Below, piece after piece: positions 1 through 8,232 of a stretch of DNA of 64,000 nt. Each line of letters begins with the position of its first letter. The stretch's first letter is position 1. The translations under genes were made by a program, and so were the position numbers. The notes beneath the pieces are model-generated. The model did not search any database, was not told where the DNA came from, and saw only the letters and a list, made by a program, of their open reading frames with translations. The DNA lies in contig JBJXHM010000005.1 of the NCBI GenBank assembly GCA_046233115.1, positions 124,001 through 188,000 of the forward strand, read 5' to 3'. This stretch comes from JACOMY01 sp046233115 (GTDB lineage: Bacteria > Pseudomonadota > Alphaproteobacteria > Kiloniellales > JACOMY01).

Positions 1-563
1 GGATCCCGATCGGTGCCATCGCCGGCTACTTCGGCGGCCGCCTGGACGACGCGTTGATGCGCTTCACCGAGTTCTTCCAGACCATCCCAAGCTTTGCCCT
101 GGCGATCGTTCTGGTGGCGATCCTGCAGCCCTCGCTCGGCTCCATCGTGCTGGCGATCGCCATCGTCGCCTGGCCGCCGGTGGCCCGCCTGGTGCGCGGC
201 GAGTTCCTGTCGCTGCGTTCACGTGAGTACGTGCAGGCGGCGGTGCTGACCGGCCAGAGCGCGGGCGCCATCATCTTCAAGCAGATCCTGCCCAACACGC
301 TCTCGCCGGTGATCGTGCTGGCTTCGCTGATGGTGGCGACCGCGATCCTGCTGGAATCCTCGCTCTCCTTCCTGGGGCTGGGCGATCCCAACGTCATGTC
401 CTGGGGCTACATGATTGGCGCCGCGCGCACCGTGCTGCGCCAGGCCTGGTGGATGAGCGTCTTCCCCGGCGTGGCGATCCTGCTGACGGTGCTGGCGCTG
501 AACCTGATCGGCGAAGGCCTGAACGACGCGCTAAACCCGCGTCTGGCACGGAAGGGGCGCTAG
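1..563 (+). CDS. Peptide/opine-type ABC transporter permease (DppC family), 5' end outside window
   Basis: This is the C-terminal part of an inner-membrane permease, read in frame from base 3 (I-P-I-G-A-I-A-G-Y-F) with no start inside the window. Hydrophobic segments alternate with the conserved cytoplasmic loop (REYVQAAVLTGQSAGAIIFK), which matches the EAA loop of DppC/OppC-type permeases that docks on the ATPase. The end, GLNDALNPRLARKGR, is the usual DppC-family terminus. The fused ATPase gene starts 4 bases after the stop, so the two are almost certainly co-transcribed. The substrate (peptide, opine, glutathione or similar) cannot be read from the sequence, and the binding protein and DppB partner must lie upstream of the window. 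Confidence 0.9.
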   Translation, partial: IPIGAIAGYFGGRLDDALMRFTEFFQTIPSFALAIVLVAILQPSLGSIVLAIAIVAWPPVARLVRGEFLSLRSREYVQAAVLTGQSAGAIIFKQILPNTLSPVIVLASLMVATAILLESSLSFLGLGDPNVMSWGYMIGAARTVLRQAWWMSVFPGVAILLTVLALNLIGEGLNDALNPRLARKGR

Positions 564-567
564 CGAC

Positions 568-2205
568 ATGGCGGTGATCGACGTCCGAAATCTCACCGTC
601 GCCCTGCCCGACGGCGCCGAGCGGCCGCACGCGGTCGAGAACATCTCCTTCAGCCTCAATGCCGGAGAGGTGCTCTGCGTGGTCGGCGAGTCCGGCTCCG
701 GCAAGTCGGTGACGGCCAACGCCGTCATGGGCCTGCTGCCCAAGGAGGTACGGCCGGTCGAGGGCTCGATCCTGATGGGCGAGCGCGACCTGCTGACCCT
801 CGACGAGCAGGCCTTTCAGGCACTGCGCGGCAGCGACGTCGCCATGATCTTCCAGGAACCGATGACGGCCCTGAACCCGCTGATGCGGGTCGGCGAGCAG
901 ATCGCCGAGGTCTTCGAGGCGCATGGCAGTCTCACCGGGCGCGAACGCCGGGCCAAGGCGCTCTCGCTGATCCGCGAGGTCGGCCTGCCCGATCCGGAGA
1001 AGGCGATCCGCGCCTACCCCTTCGAGCTCTCCGGCGGCCAGCGGCAGCGCGCGATGATCGCCATGGCCTTGGCGCTTGGACCAAAGCTTCTGATCGCCGA
1101 CGAGCCGACCACGGCGCTCGACGTCACCACCCAGGCGCAGATCCTGGAGTTGGTCCGAGATCTGCAGCGCACCCATGGCATGGCGGTGCTCTTCATCACC
1201 CACGACTTCGGCGTGGTGGCGGAGATCGGCGACCGCGTGGTGGTCATGCGCTACGGCCAGGTGGTGGAGGAAGGTAGCGTCGACCAGGTGCTGAGCGATC
1301 CGCAGCACGACTACACCAAGCGCCTGATCTCGGCAGTGCCGCCGCTCTCGCCGCCGCCGCCGCGTCCGCGCGGTGAAGAGGCACCCTTCCTCACCGTGTC
1401 GGAGCTGAACAAGACCTTCCGCTCCGGCGGCGGACTCTTCAACAAGGCCCGGGTGGTCCCGGCGGTCAAGGACCTCTCCTTCCGCATTGCCCGCGGCGAG
1501 ACCCTGGGCATCGTCGGCGAGTCCGGTTCCGGCAAGTCCACTGCCGGGCGCTGCATCGTCCGGCTGCTGGACCCCGATTCCGGTAAGATCGCGCTGCTGG
1601 ACGAGGACTGGAGCGCGATTCAGGGCACGGCACTCAGGCGCGAGCGCAAGCGGGTGCAGATGGTCTTCCAGGACCCCTACGCCTCGCTGAACCCGCGGCG
1701 CAAGATCGGCCGGATCCTGACCGAGGGGCCGATCGCCAACGGCGTGCCGCGGGCCAAGGCCGAGGCCAGGGCGCGCGAGCTGCTAACCCTTGTTGGGCTG
1801 GACGAGGGCGCGCTTGGCCGCTTTCCGCACGAATTCTCCGGCGGGCAGCGCCAGCGCATTGGCATCGCCCGGGCGCTCGCCATGGACCCCGAGGTGCTGG
1901 TCGCCGACGAGGCGGTCTCCGCGCTCGACGTCTCGGTACAGGCGCAGGTGCTGGACCTGCTGGCCGACATCCGCGACCGCTTCCGCCTGGCGCTGATCTT
2001 CATCACCCACGACCTCTGCGTCGCCGCCCAGATCTGTGACCGAATCGCCGTGATGCGCCGTGGTGAGATCGTGGAGATCGGCGAAACGGCAGAGGTCTTT
2101 GGCAACCCGCAGCACGAGTACACCCAGGCCCTGCTGGCCGCGGTGCCCGGCTGGAGCGAAGAGAGCCCACTTTCAAAGTGGCACCGCAAGCTGGCAGAGG
2201 TTTAG
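568..2205 (+). CDS. Dual-domain ABC transporter ATP-binding protein (DppD-DppF fusion type)
   Basis: The protein has 545 residues and two complete nucleotide-binding domains in tandem, like GsiA or YejF. Domain 1 has Walker A GESGSGKS near residues 40-47, signature LSGGQRQR and Walker B LLIADEPTTALD. Domain 2 has Walker A near residue 317, signature FSGGQRQR and Walker B VLVADEAVSALD. Each domain carries the C-terminal extension typical of peptide importers (DYTKRLISAVPPLSPPPP and EYTQALLAAVPG). It powers the permease encoded just upstream. The start ATG lies 4 bases after the permease stop. A dehydrogenase gene follows after 7 bases, suggesting one transcript that links uptake to metabolism. 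Confidence 0.93.
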   Translation: MAVIDVRNLTVALPDGAERPHAVENISFSLNAGEVLCVVGESGSGKSVTANAVMGLLPKEVRPVEGSILMGERDLLTLDEQAFQALRGSDVAMIFQEPMTALNPLMRVGEQIAEVFEAHGSLTGRERRAKALSLIREVGLPDPEKAIRAYPFELSGGQRQRAMIAMALALGPKLLIADEPTTALDVTTQAQILELVRDLQRTHGMAVLFITHDFGVVAEIGDRVVVMRYGQVVEEGSVDQVLSDPQHDYTKRLISAVPPLSPPPPRPRGEEAPFLTVSELNKTFRSGGGLFNKARVVPAVKDLSFRIARGETLGIVGESGSGKSTAGRCIVRLLDPDSGKIALLDEDWSAIQGTALRRERKRVQMVFQDPYASLNPRRKIGRILTEGPIANGVPRAKAEARARELLTLVGLDEGALGRFPHEFSGGQRQRIGIARALAMDPEVLVADEAVSALDVSVQAQVLDLLADIRDRFRLALIFITHDLCVAAQICDRIAVMRRGEIVEIGETAEVFGNPQHEYTQALLAAVPGWSEESPLSKWHRKLAEV

Positions 2206-2212
2206 TGCCTGA

Positions 2213-3169
2213 ATGACAACGCCCGAGCCTGTTGAGCTGGTCTCGCTCTGTGACGCCCACGACCTGGTCAAGATCTTCGCCCCGCACTTCGCCGAGCAGG
2301 CCCCTTGGATCACCCTGCTGCGGCCGGAGGAAGTCGAGGACCCCACGCGCATCAAGTACGGTCTCGGCTATCGGCCGAAACCGGAGCGCTTCGAGCACTT
2401 CCCTAACCTGAAGCTGATCTGCTCCATCGCCGCCGGCGTCGATGCCCTGGTGCAGCAGCCCAAGCTGCCGGAAGGCACCCTGATCTCGCGCCTCTGCGAC
2501 GAGGAGCAGGCGGCGATGATGGCCGGCTTCGCCTGCTGGCAGGTGATCTGGCATCACCGTGGCATGGCCCGCTACCTAGACCAGCAGCAAGCCAAGGCCT
2601 GGGTGGCCTTCAACAAGGCGCCGCCCTCACGCCTCAAGGTCGGCGTGCTTGGCTTCGGCCTGATGGGGCGCGCGGTGGCCGGCGCGCTGGCCGGGCTCGG
2701 CTATCCGACCGCTGCGCTGGTCCGAACCCGTCCGGCCGACGAGCCGGCGGGCGTGCGCCTGCACAGCGGTCCCGAGGGGCTGGCCCAGATCGCCGCGGAA
2801 AGCGACGTGCTGATCAACGTGCTGCCGCTGACGCCGGAGACCTACGGCCTGCTCTCCGCACCCTTGTTCGCGCAGATGAAGCCCGGCGCCTACCTGATCA
2901 ACCTCGGTCGCGGCCAGCATCTGGTCGAGGCCGATCTGGTTGCGGCCCTGGATGCGGGACAGCTTTCCGGCGCCGCGCTCGACGTTTTCGAGCGGGAGCC
3001 CCTGCCCGCTTCTCACCCGCTCTGGTCCCGTCCCGACGTGCTGGTCACCCCGCATGTTGCCAGCGAGTGCGACGACGCCAAGGTCGTCAGCTTCACCATT
3101 GCCGAGATCGAACGCTTCCGGGCCGGCCAGCCGCTGGTCGGCCTGGTGGACAGGTCGCGCGGCTACTGA
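2213..3169 (+). CDS. D-2-hydroxyacid dehydrogenase, glyoxylate/hydroxypyruvate reductase A-like
   Basis: A cytosolic NAD(P)-dependent D-2-hydroxyacid dehydrogenase of 318 residues. The dinucleotide-binding loop GVLGFGLMG lies at about 144-152. The catalytic triad of the family is present: Arg in NLGRG (about 233), Glu in FEREPL (about 262) and His in TPHVAS (about 281). Length and overall layout fit GhrA, which reduces glyoxylate and hydroxypyruvate, but related enzymes use other 2-keto acids, so the substrate is open. It starts 7 bases after the transporter ATPase and probably belongs to the same operon. Confidence 0.85.
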   Translation: MTTPEPVELVSLCDAHDLVKIFAPHFAEQAPWITLLRPEEVEDPTRIKYGLGYRPKPERFEHFPNLKLICSIAAGVDALVQQPKLPEGTLISRLCDEEQAAMMAGFACWQVIWHHRGMARYLDQQQAKAWVAFNKAPPSRLKVGVLGFGLMGRAVAGALAGLGYPTAALVRTRPADEPAGVRLHSGPEGLAQIAAESDVLINVLPLTPETYGLLSAPLFAQMKPGAYLINLGRGQHLVEADLVAALDAGQLSGAALDVFEREPLPASHPLWSRPDVLVTPHVASECDDAKVVSFTIAEIERFRAGQPLVGLVDRSRGY

Positions 3170-3203
3170 GCCTCCGCGCTCCGGTTTAAGGAAAAGAAGA
3201 ACG

Positions 3204-4229
3204 ATGAAAGTGATCTTCGACGAGCGCCAGCTTCTGCATGGCCCGGCGGACTATTTCCGCCAGGGCGCCTTCATTCCCCATCCCGAGCAGCCGCAGCGTG
3301 CGATCCTGCTGCGCGACGCCTTGACCGCCCAGGGCCACGAGCTGGTGGCGCCGGCCGATCACGGGCGCGGCCCAATCGAGGCGGTGCACAGCGCGCGCTA
3401 TGTCCGCTTCCACGAGACCGCCTGGGAGCGCTGGGTGGCCGAGAAGGGTGCGGACCTGCCGGCGGTTCCCAACTACCACGCCTTCCGCGGCATCAGCCGG
3501 GCGCCCAAGGGCGTGATCGGAGAGCTGGGCTTCTACAGCTCTGGTACCTCCTGCCCCATCGTCGCGGGCACCTGGGAGGCCATCTACTGGTCGGCGCAGT
3601 CGGCCATCGAGGCGGCGGACCGTGCGATCGCCGGAGAGCGGCTGGTCTATGCGCTCTGCCGTCCGCCGGGACACCACGCCCATGTCGAGTGCTCCAACGG
3701 CTTCTGCTTCTTCAACAACGCCGCGATCGCCGCGGAGCGTCTGGTGAAGCAGTTCGGACGGGTCGCACTGGTCGACATCGACACCCACGGCGGCGACGGC
3801 ACGATGGAGATCTTCTACGAGCGCGGCGACGTCTTCTTCGCCTCGCTGCACACCGATCCCAGCGACTACACCCCCTTCTTCCTCTGCTATCCCGACGAGA
3901 CCGGCGCCGGCGCCGGTGAAGGGGCGACATTGAACACCGTGCTGCAGCCTGGATCGGACCTCGCGACCATCCTTGCCCGCTTCGAGGAGATGATGGCGGC
4001 GGTCGAGGCCTTCCGGCCCCAGGCCCTGGTGGTCTCGCTCGGCTTCGACATGGCCGAGGACGATCCGCTGTCGGTCGTCGGCATGACCACCGCCGGCTTC
4101 GAGGCCATGGCCCGCCGCCTGGTGGGGCTGGGCCTGCCGACCGTGCTGGTGCAGGAAGGCGGCTACCTGGGGCCGTCGCTGGCCAACAACGCGGTCGCCT
4201 TCCTGGCCGCGGCCGACGCGGCGCTGTAG
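3204..4229 (+). CDS. Histone-deacetylase-family amidohydrolase, acetylpolyamine amidohydrolase-like
   Basis: A 341-residue class II HDAC-fold zinc hydrolase. Visible landmarks are the His pair in RPPGHHAH (about 157-158), the zinc ligands in DIDTHGGDG (Asp 193, His 195), Asp 282 in LGFDMAEDDP, and the catalytic Tyr of QEGGY (about 321). The N-terminus MKVIFDERQLLHGP and the loop with HPEQPQR resemble bacterial acetylpolyamine amidohydrolases, which deacetylate acetylputrescine or acetylspermidine. The ATG at 3204 is chosen because an in-frame extension would run back into the dehydrogenase gene and a purine-rich site (AAGGAAAAGAAG) precedes it. With the transporter upstream, import and deacetylation of an acetylated amine is plausible but inferred. 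Confidence 0.85.
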   Translation: MKVIFDERQLLHGPADYFRQGAFIPHPEQPQRAILLRDALTAQGHELVAPADHGRGPIEAVHSARYVRFHETAWERWVAEKGADLPAVPNYHAFRGISRAPKGVIGELGFYSSGTSCPIVAGTWEAIYWSAQSAIEAADRAIAGERLVYALCRPPGHHAHVECSNGFCFFNNAAIAAERLVKQFGRVALVDIDTHGGDGTMEIFYERGDVFFASLHTDPSDYTPFFLCYPDETGAGAGEGATLNTVLQPGSDLATILARFEEMMAAVEAFRPQALVVSLGFDMAEDDPLSVVGMTTAGFEAMARRLVGLGLPTVLVQEGGYLGPSLANNAVAFLAAADAAL

Positions 4230-4230
4230 G

Positions 4231-5250
4231 TCAGACCAGCACCCCCTGCTCCACGCCGAGGTCCTCCGCCGCGTTGCGCAGCGCTTCCTGCAAGACGGCA
4301 TCGACCGGGATGCCGTCGCGGCGGCGCTCCTCCATCTTGCGGCGTTCGATCTCGCCCGGGATCATGACCTCCTCGAAGCCCTCGCGCGGCGGCACCGCCT
4401 TTACCTCACCGAGACAGTGCTCGGCCGCGGCAGCAAAGGCCGAGGGCGTGCGGAAGCGTGCGAGATCGAGGGCAATGATCAGCCAGTTGAACTCCCGCGG
4501 CGAGCCGATGAGGGCGCAGCCGATCATCTCCGCGATCAGGGCCAGGCCGTAGCCCTTGGGCCCGGCCGCGGGCAGCAGGGAGCCGCCGTCGTAGAAGTCC
4601 TCGGCGCGCTGGCTCGGATTGCCGTCTCGGTCGAGCAAACTGTCCGGCGGCAGGTCTTCGCCGCGGTTCCTGGCCAGCAGCAGCTTGCCCTGGGCCAGGA
4701 TCGAGGTGGCAAAGTCCACCACCACCGGGCCGTAGGCACCTCCAGGCAGTGAAAAGGCATAGGGATTGGTGCTGAGCACGCCGCGCGCACCGCCGTAGGG
4801 CGCGACCTTACCGCCCTGCTCGTAAGAGCCACCGCCGAAGGCAATCGCAAAGCAGCCGCTCTGCGCCAAGGCTTCGACGTAGCGGCCGATGCGCCCGGTG
4901 TGGGTGACGTCGACGACGGCGGCGGCCGCAATTCCCTTCTCGTGCGCAAGTGGGGCCAGTCGTTCTGCGGCGAGCTGCATCGCCGGGATGCCGAGGCCGC
5001 CGTTGCCGCGTACCTGCATGATCGCCTCCTGCGCCCAGGAGAACTCCGGTTCCGCATCGGCGCGGATGTCACCGCTGCGAATCCGGTTCAGGTACTGCGG
5101 AACCCGCTCCAGCCCATGACTGTCGACGCCGCGCAGGCTGGCGTCCACCAGATGCTCCGCCACCACGCGCGCCGGTCCCGGCTTGAGACCCGCCTTCAGG
5201 AGCATCGCTTCCGTCAGCCCCAGGGCGTCGGTCTCGGTCAGTCTCAACAT
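4231..5250 (-). CDS. Ldh2/malate-lactate dehydrogenase family oxidoreductase
   Basis: A 339-residue member of the Ldh2 (PF02615) family of NAD(P)-dependent 2-hydroxyacid dehydrogenases, which is unrelated to classical LDH/MDH. Family landmarks include DSHGLERVPQYL, the segment with GKVAPYGG, STNPYAFSLPG and the late GPKGYGLALIAEMI. Members act on malate, L-lactate, ureidoglycolate, sulfolactate or Delta1-piperideine-2-carboxylate; which applies here is not visible. Start at 5250 (MLRLTETDAL) is chosen because GGAGGT sits 7 bases upstream. The gene is convergent with the deacetylase gene, with 1 base between stops. Confidence 0.87.
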   Translation of the reverse strand: MLRLTETDALGLTEAMLLKAGLKPGPARVVAEHLVDASLRGVDSHGLERVPQYLNRIRSGDIRADAEPEFSWAQEAIMQVRGNGGLGIPAMQLAAERLAPLAHEKGIAAAAVVDVTHTGRIGRYVEALAQSGCFAIAFGGGSYEQGGKVAPYGGARGVLSTNPYAFSLPGGAYGPVVVDFATSILAQGKLLLARNRGEDLPPDSLLDRDGNPSQRAEDFYDGGSLLPAAGPKGYGLALIAEMIGCALIGSPREFNWLIIALDLARFRTPSAFAAAAEHCLGEVKAVPPREGFEEVMIPGEIERRKMEERRRDGIPVDAVLQEALRNAAEDLGVEQGVLV

Positions 5251-5408
5251 CAAGCCTACCTCCGGCAAAGTCTCACTCTCTACTCTCGCCTCGCCTCGTC
5301 TGGCGACGCAGCCCCCTTCGCCTCCGGATCGCCTGAACCAGCGCTGGCTTGCGGACCGCAGGAGCGAGGTGCATTCTGCCGCGCCGCAGACAAACGAGAA
5401 AGCGGCTC

Positions 5409-6044
5409 ATGTACACACCTCCTGCTTTTGCAGCCGATGAACCCGCCCTGCTGGCGGCCCTGGCCCTCGACAACCCTCTGGCATCGCTGGTCAGCCAGGG
5501 AGCCGAGGGCCTGGTGGCGACCCACCTTCCCCTGCTTTATCAGGCCGACCGCGGGCGCCTGATCGGCCACGTCGCACGCGCCAACCGGCAGTGGCACGAC
5601 CTGGACGGCCGCGAGGGCCTGGCGATCTTCCTGGGCCGGCAGGGTTACGTCTCGCCCTCGTGGTACGCCTCGAAGCAGGAACACGGCCGCGTGGTCCCGA
5701 CCTGGAACTACGAGGCCGTCCACGTCTACGGCAGGCTGTCGGTGCTGCAAGAGCCGCGAGACCTGCTGGAAATCGTCGACGCCCTCACCCAATCGCAGGA
5801 ATCCGGCCGCGCGGCTCCCTGGGCAATATCAGACGCCCCGGAGAGCTTCATCGCCGCACAGCTCAAAGGCATCGTCGGCCTGGAACTCGCGGTCACGCGG
5901 ATCGAAGGCAAGCGCAAGTTCAGCCAGAATCGCCCGGAGGCCGACCGCCTGGGCGTCATCAGGGGCTTGCGGGCCGATGCACATGACCAAGCCAATCGTT
6001 TGGCCGAGGCAATGGAACAGGATGAACGGGAAAGAGACTCCTAA
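5409..6044 (+). CDS. FMN-binding negative transcriptional regulator, PaiB-like
   Basis: A 211-residue protein of the PaiB/FMN-binding split-barrel family. It opens with MYTPPAFAADEP and contains HVARANRQW, YVSPSWYASKQEHGRVVPTW and a C-terminal GIVGLELAVTRIEGKRKFSQN, all typical of the family. In Bacillus, PaiB is encoded with the polyamine N-acetyltransferase PaiA and represses protease and sporulation genes. Here no acetyltransferase is adjacent, but an acetylpolyamine-deacetylase-like gene lies about 1.2 kb away. The ATG at 5409 fits the conserved family N-terminus; upstream in-frame sequence does not resemble the family. Confidence 0.85.
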   Translation: MYTPPAFAADEPALLAALALDNPLASLVSQGAEGLVATHLPLLYQADRGRLIGHVARANRQWHDLDGREGLAIFLGRQGYVSPSWYASKQEHGRVVPTWNYEAVHVYGRLSVLQEPRDLLEIVDALTQSQESGRAAPWAISDAPESFIAAQLKGIVGLELAVTRIEGKRKFSQNRPEADRLGVIRGLRADAHDQANRLAEAMEQDERERDS

Positions 6045-6107
6045 TACCTTTGCCTTTCCAATTGCTTGCACAGGCTTTCTCGTCTCGTGAGATAAGCATT
6101 TCGTAGG

Positions 6108-6362
6108 TCACACCACTCGAACCCGGCCACAGCCCTCCGGCTTGTAGACGCGTTCGGTCGAGGCCGGGAACTTCGCCAGCTTCTCTTTCGGCCGGATTGG
6201 CCGGCGTACCAGCTCGCCGCCGCAGTTGGGGCAGCGCCCGTGCAGCACCTCCTCGGCGCAGATCCGGCAAAAGGTGCATTCAAAGGAGCAGATCATGGCC
6301 TCTTGGGACTGGGGCGGCAGGTCACGGTCGCAGCACTCGCAACCGGGTTTCAGGATCAGCAT
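6108..6362 (-). CDS. DUF1272 small zinc-binding protein
   Basis: An 84-residue cytosolic protein with a treble set of Cys pairs: CECC near the start, then CSFECTFCRICAEEVLHGRCPNCGG. This Cys-rich pattern is that of DUF1272, a family of unknown function expected to bind zinc. The start at 6362 (MLILKPGCECC) matches the family and has AAGGA 8 bases upstream; an in-frame ATG 9 bases earlier is possible. No functional partner is evident: it lies 34 bases downstream of an aldolase gene on the same strand. Confidence 0.8.
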   Translation of the reverse strand: MLILKPGCECCDRDLPPQSQEAMICSFECTFCRICAEEVLHGRCPNCGGELVRRPIRPKEKLAKFPASTERVYKPEGCGRVRVV

Positions 6363-6396
6363 CGCGAACATCCTTCGGGCAGCGTGATTGGTCTGA

Positions 6397-7149
6397 TCAA
6401 GCTTCGCCCCAGGCGCGCGACGAGGCAACGGCTTGCTTCAGCCAGAGCACGTCGAAACCTCCGGTCATGCGATAGCCCTTGGCCTTCAGCGCGGCCGCGC
6501 GTTCCTGGGTGAAGGCAACGCCGCCGAGCGGGATACCGGCCTTCAGCACGGCCGCCTCGATCTTGCTGCAGGCGGCCAGGAAGTCCGGATGCTCGAAACG
6601 GCCTGACAGGCCCAGCGAGACCGAGAGGTCGAACTGCGCCAGGATCATGCAGTCGATGCCCGGCACGGCGCAGATCTCCTCGATGTTCTCCACTGCCTCG
6701 CGAGTCTCGATCAGCAGCATCGAGACCGGGAGCTGGCCCATCCGGGACTGGTAGTCCATCAGGCTAACGTCCCAGCGCGAATGGGCGATGAAGGGACCCC
6801 AGCCCCGCCGCCCCTCCGGCGGATAGCGCAATGAGGCCAGGCAGGCCGCGGCGTCATCGGCCGTGCGCAGCAGGGGAAAGCAGATGCCCTCCGCCCCCAG
6901 GTCGAGGCAGCGCTTGACCTCGACCTCGTCGATCGAGCCGACCCTGACCAGGGGGGCGCAGTCGGTGCCCTTGGTCGCCGCGATCATGGCATGCAGGTCG
7001 CCCCAGTCGATCGCGCCATGCTCACGGTCAATGATAACCGCATCGCAACCGGCAGCAGAGATAGCTTGTGTGACCACCGCTGACGGAATGGTCACGACTT
7101 GCCAATTGATGTGCTGCGATCGGTCTTCAAGTAAAGATTTGAGTCTCAT
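6397..7149 (-). CDS. HpcH/HpaI aldolase family protein
   Basis: A 250-residue class II (metal-dependent) pyruvate aldolase family member. Typical features are AAGCDAVIIDREHGAIDW near residue 31, PLVRVGSIDEVEVKRCLDLGAEGICFP in the middle, and LLIETREAVENIEEICAVPGID with the metal-binding Glu. Relatives cleave 2-keto-3-deoxy sugar acids or 4-hydroxy-2-oxo acids to pyruvate plus an aldehyde. GGGAGG lies just upstream of the ATG at 7149. A second, distinct paralogue is present at 17827-18600. The small DUF1272 gene follows on the same strand. Confidence 0.85.
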   Translation of the reverse strand: MRLKSLLEDRSQHINWQVVTIPSAVVTQAISAAGCDAVIIDREHGAIDWGDLHAMIAATKGTDCAPLVRVGSIDEVEVKRCLDLGAEGICFPLLRTADDAAACLASLRYPPEGRRGWGPFIAHSRWDVSLMDYQSRMGQLPVSMLLIETREAVENIEEICAVPGIDCMILAQFDLSVSLGLSGRFEHPDFLAACSKIEAAVLKAGIPLGGVAFTQERAAALKAKGYRMTGGFDVLWLKQAVASSRAWGEA

Positions 7150-7279
7150 GAGCGCCTCCCGTGTTTATTGCTTTGGTTTTCCACCCCAGAAGCATGCTAT
7201 TTGATGAGGTAAAGGGCAAGCGTTTCAAGGATTCTTACCGCCGGGCGACCGAAACCCGCAGACAAACGGTCAATCCGCC

Positions 7280-8086
7280 TCAGACCCACTCGCCGTCGGT
7301 TGGAATGTTGATGGTGGCGCCGCAGTGCTTGCAGTGAATGGCGTCGGGATCGTGCCGTTTCAGCCCGCACTGGGGACAGGGGCAGTTGACCTTCGGCGGT
7401 CGGAAGATGGTCTGGACCAGGCGTAGGAACAGGGCGACCCCAAACACCATGATCAACACCGCCAGGGCCCGCCCCATCGAGTCGGTCAGGGTGATGTCGC
7501 CGAAGCCGGTCGTGGTGAGCGTCGTTACCGTGAAGTAGAGAGCGTCCAGGTAGTCATTGATATTGTCGTTCTGGTGCTGCTCCAGCACGAAGACCACGGC
7601 GGTCACGGTGAAGATGAAGATCACCAGATTCAGCGCGGACTGGATCACCTCCTCGTTGCGGCGGAAGAAGGAGGACTGCTGGCGCAGTTCTCGGAGCAGG
7701 TGGTAGGAGCGCAGCAGCCGCAGCATCCGCACCACCCTGAGGAAGCCGAGGTTATCGAGCAGCGGCGGTGCCAGCAGCGAGGCGATCACCACCAGGTCGA
7801 GGATCGAGCCGAAAGACAGCAGATAACGCCAGGTCCGGTTGGCGACAATCGCCCGCGCCACGTAGTCCGCAGCCAGGATCAGACCCAAGGCGAAGTCGAC
7901 GGCCAGGATCCAGATGTCTTCCGGGACCATCGAAGAGATGACGAAGAAGATCACGGTGACGATGTCAAAGGTGATGAGCCCGTAGCGAAAGCCCCGCGCC
8001 GCACCGCTTTCGCCGTGGTAGAGTTCGATGAGCGTGGCTCTCAAGCCATTGGCCGGCTTGGGCTTTCGCTTGTTGACGTCGTTCAC
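7280..8086 (-). CDS. Voltage-gated-type potassium channel with C-terminal zinc ribbon
   Basis: A 268-residue inner-membrane ion channel. It has a six-helix layout: an S1-S4 sensor-like part with an Arg-rich S4 (FLRVVRMLRLLRSYHLL), then S5, a pore loop with the K+ selectivity filter TTTGFGD, and S6. After S6 come about 40 cytosolic residues forming a zinc-ribbon-like motif with two Cys pairs (CPCPQCG and CKHCG with a preceding His). The start is GTG at 8086, with an AAGGGGG purine run just upstream. Most short bacterial channels end in a coiled coil or RCK domain, so the zinc ribbon is the unusual part. Confidence 0.85.
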   Translation of the reverse strand: MNDVNKRKPKPANGLRATLIELYHGESGAARGFRYGLITFDIVTVIFFVISSMVPEDIWILAVDFALGLILAADYVARAIVANRTWRYLLSFGSILDLVVIASLLAPPLLDNLGFLRVVRMLRLLRSYHLLRELRQQSSFFRRNEEVIQSALNLVIFIFTVTAVVFVLEQHQNDNINDYLDALYFTVTTLTTTGFGDITLTDSMGRALAVLIMVFGVALFLRLVQTIFRPPKVNCPCPQCGLKRHDPDAIHCKHCGATINIPTDGEWV

Positions 8087-8232
8087 CCTGCCCCCTTGGA
8101 CGGCCCGGTGGCCGCTCCGCCCTGCTGCGGTCCACGATCCCGCGGCTGCGACCTTGCCTGTTGAAGCCGAGGCCGCTTGCGCAGCATACTCCGCAGCCCT
8201 CCGGCCTTCAGCCCTTCTCTTGGCAGGTCACT

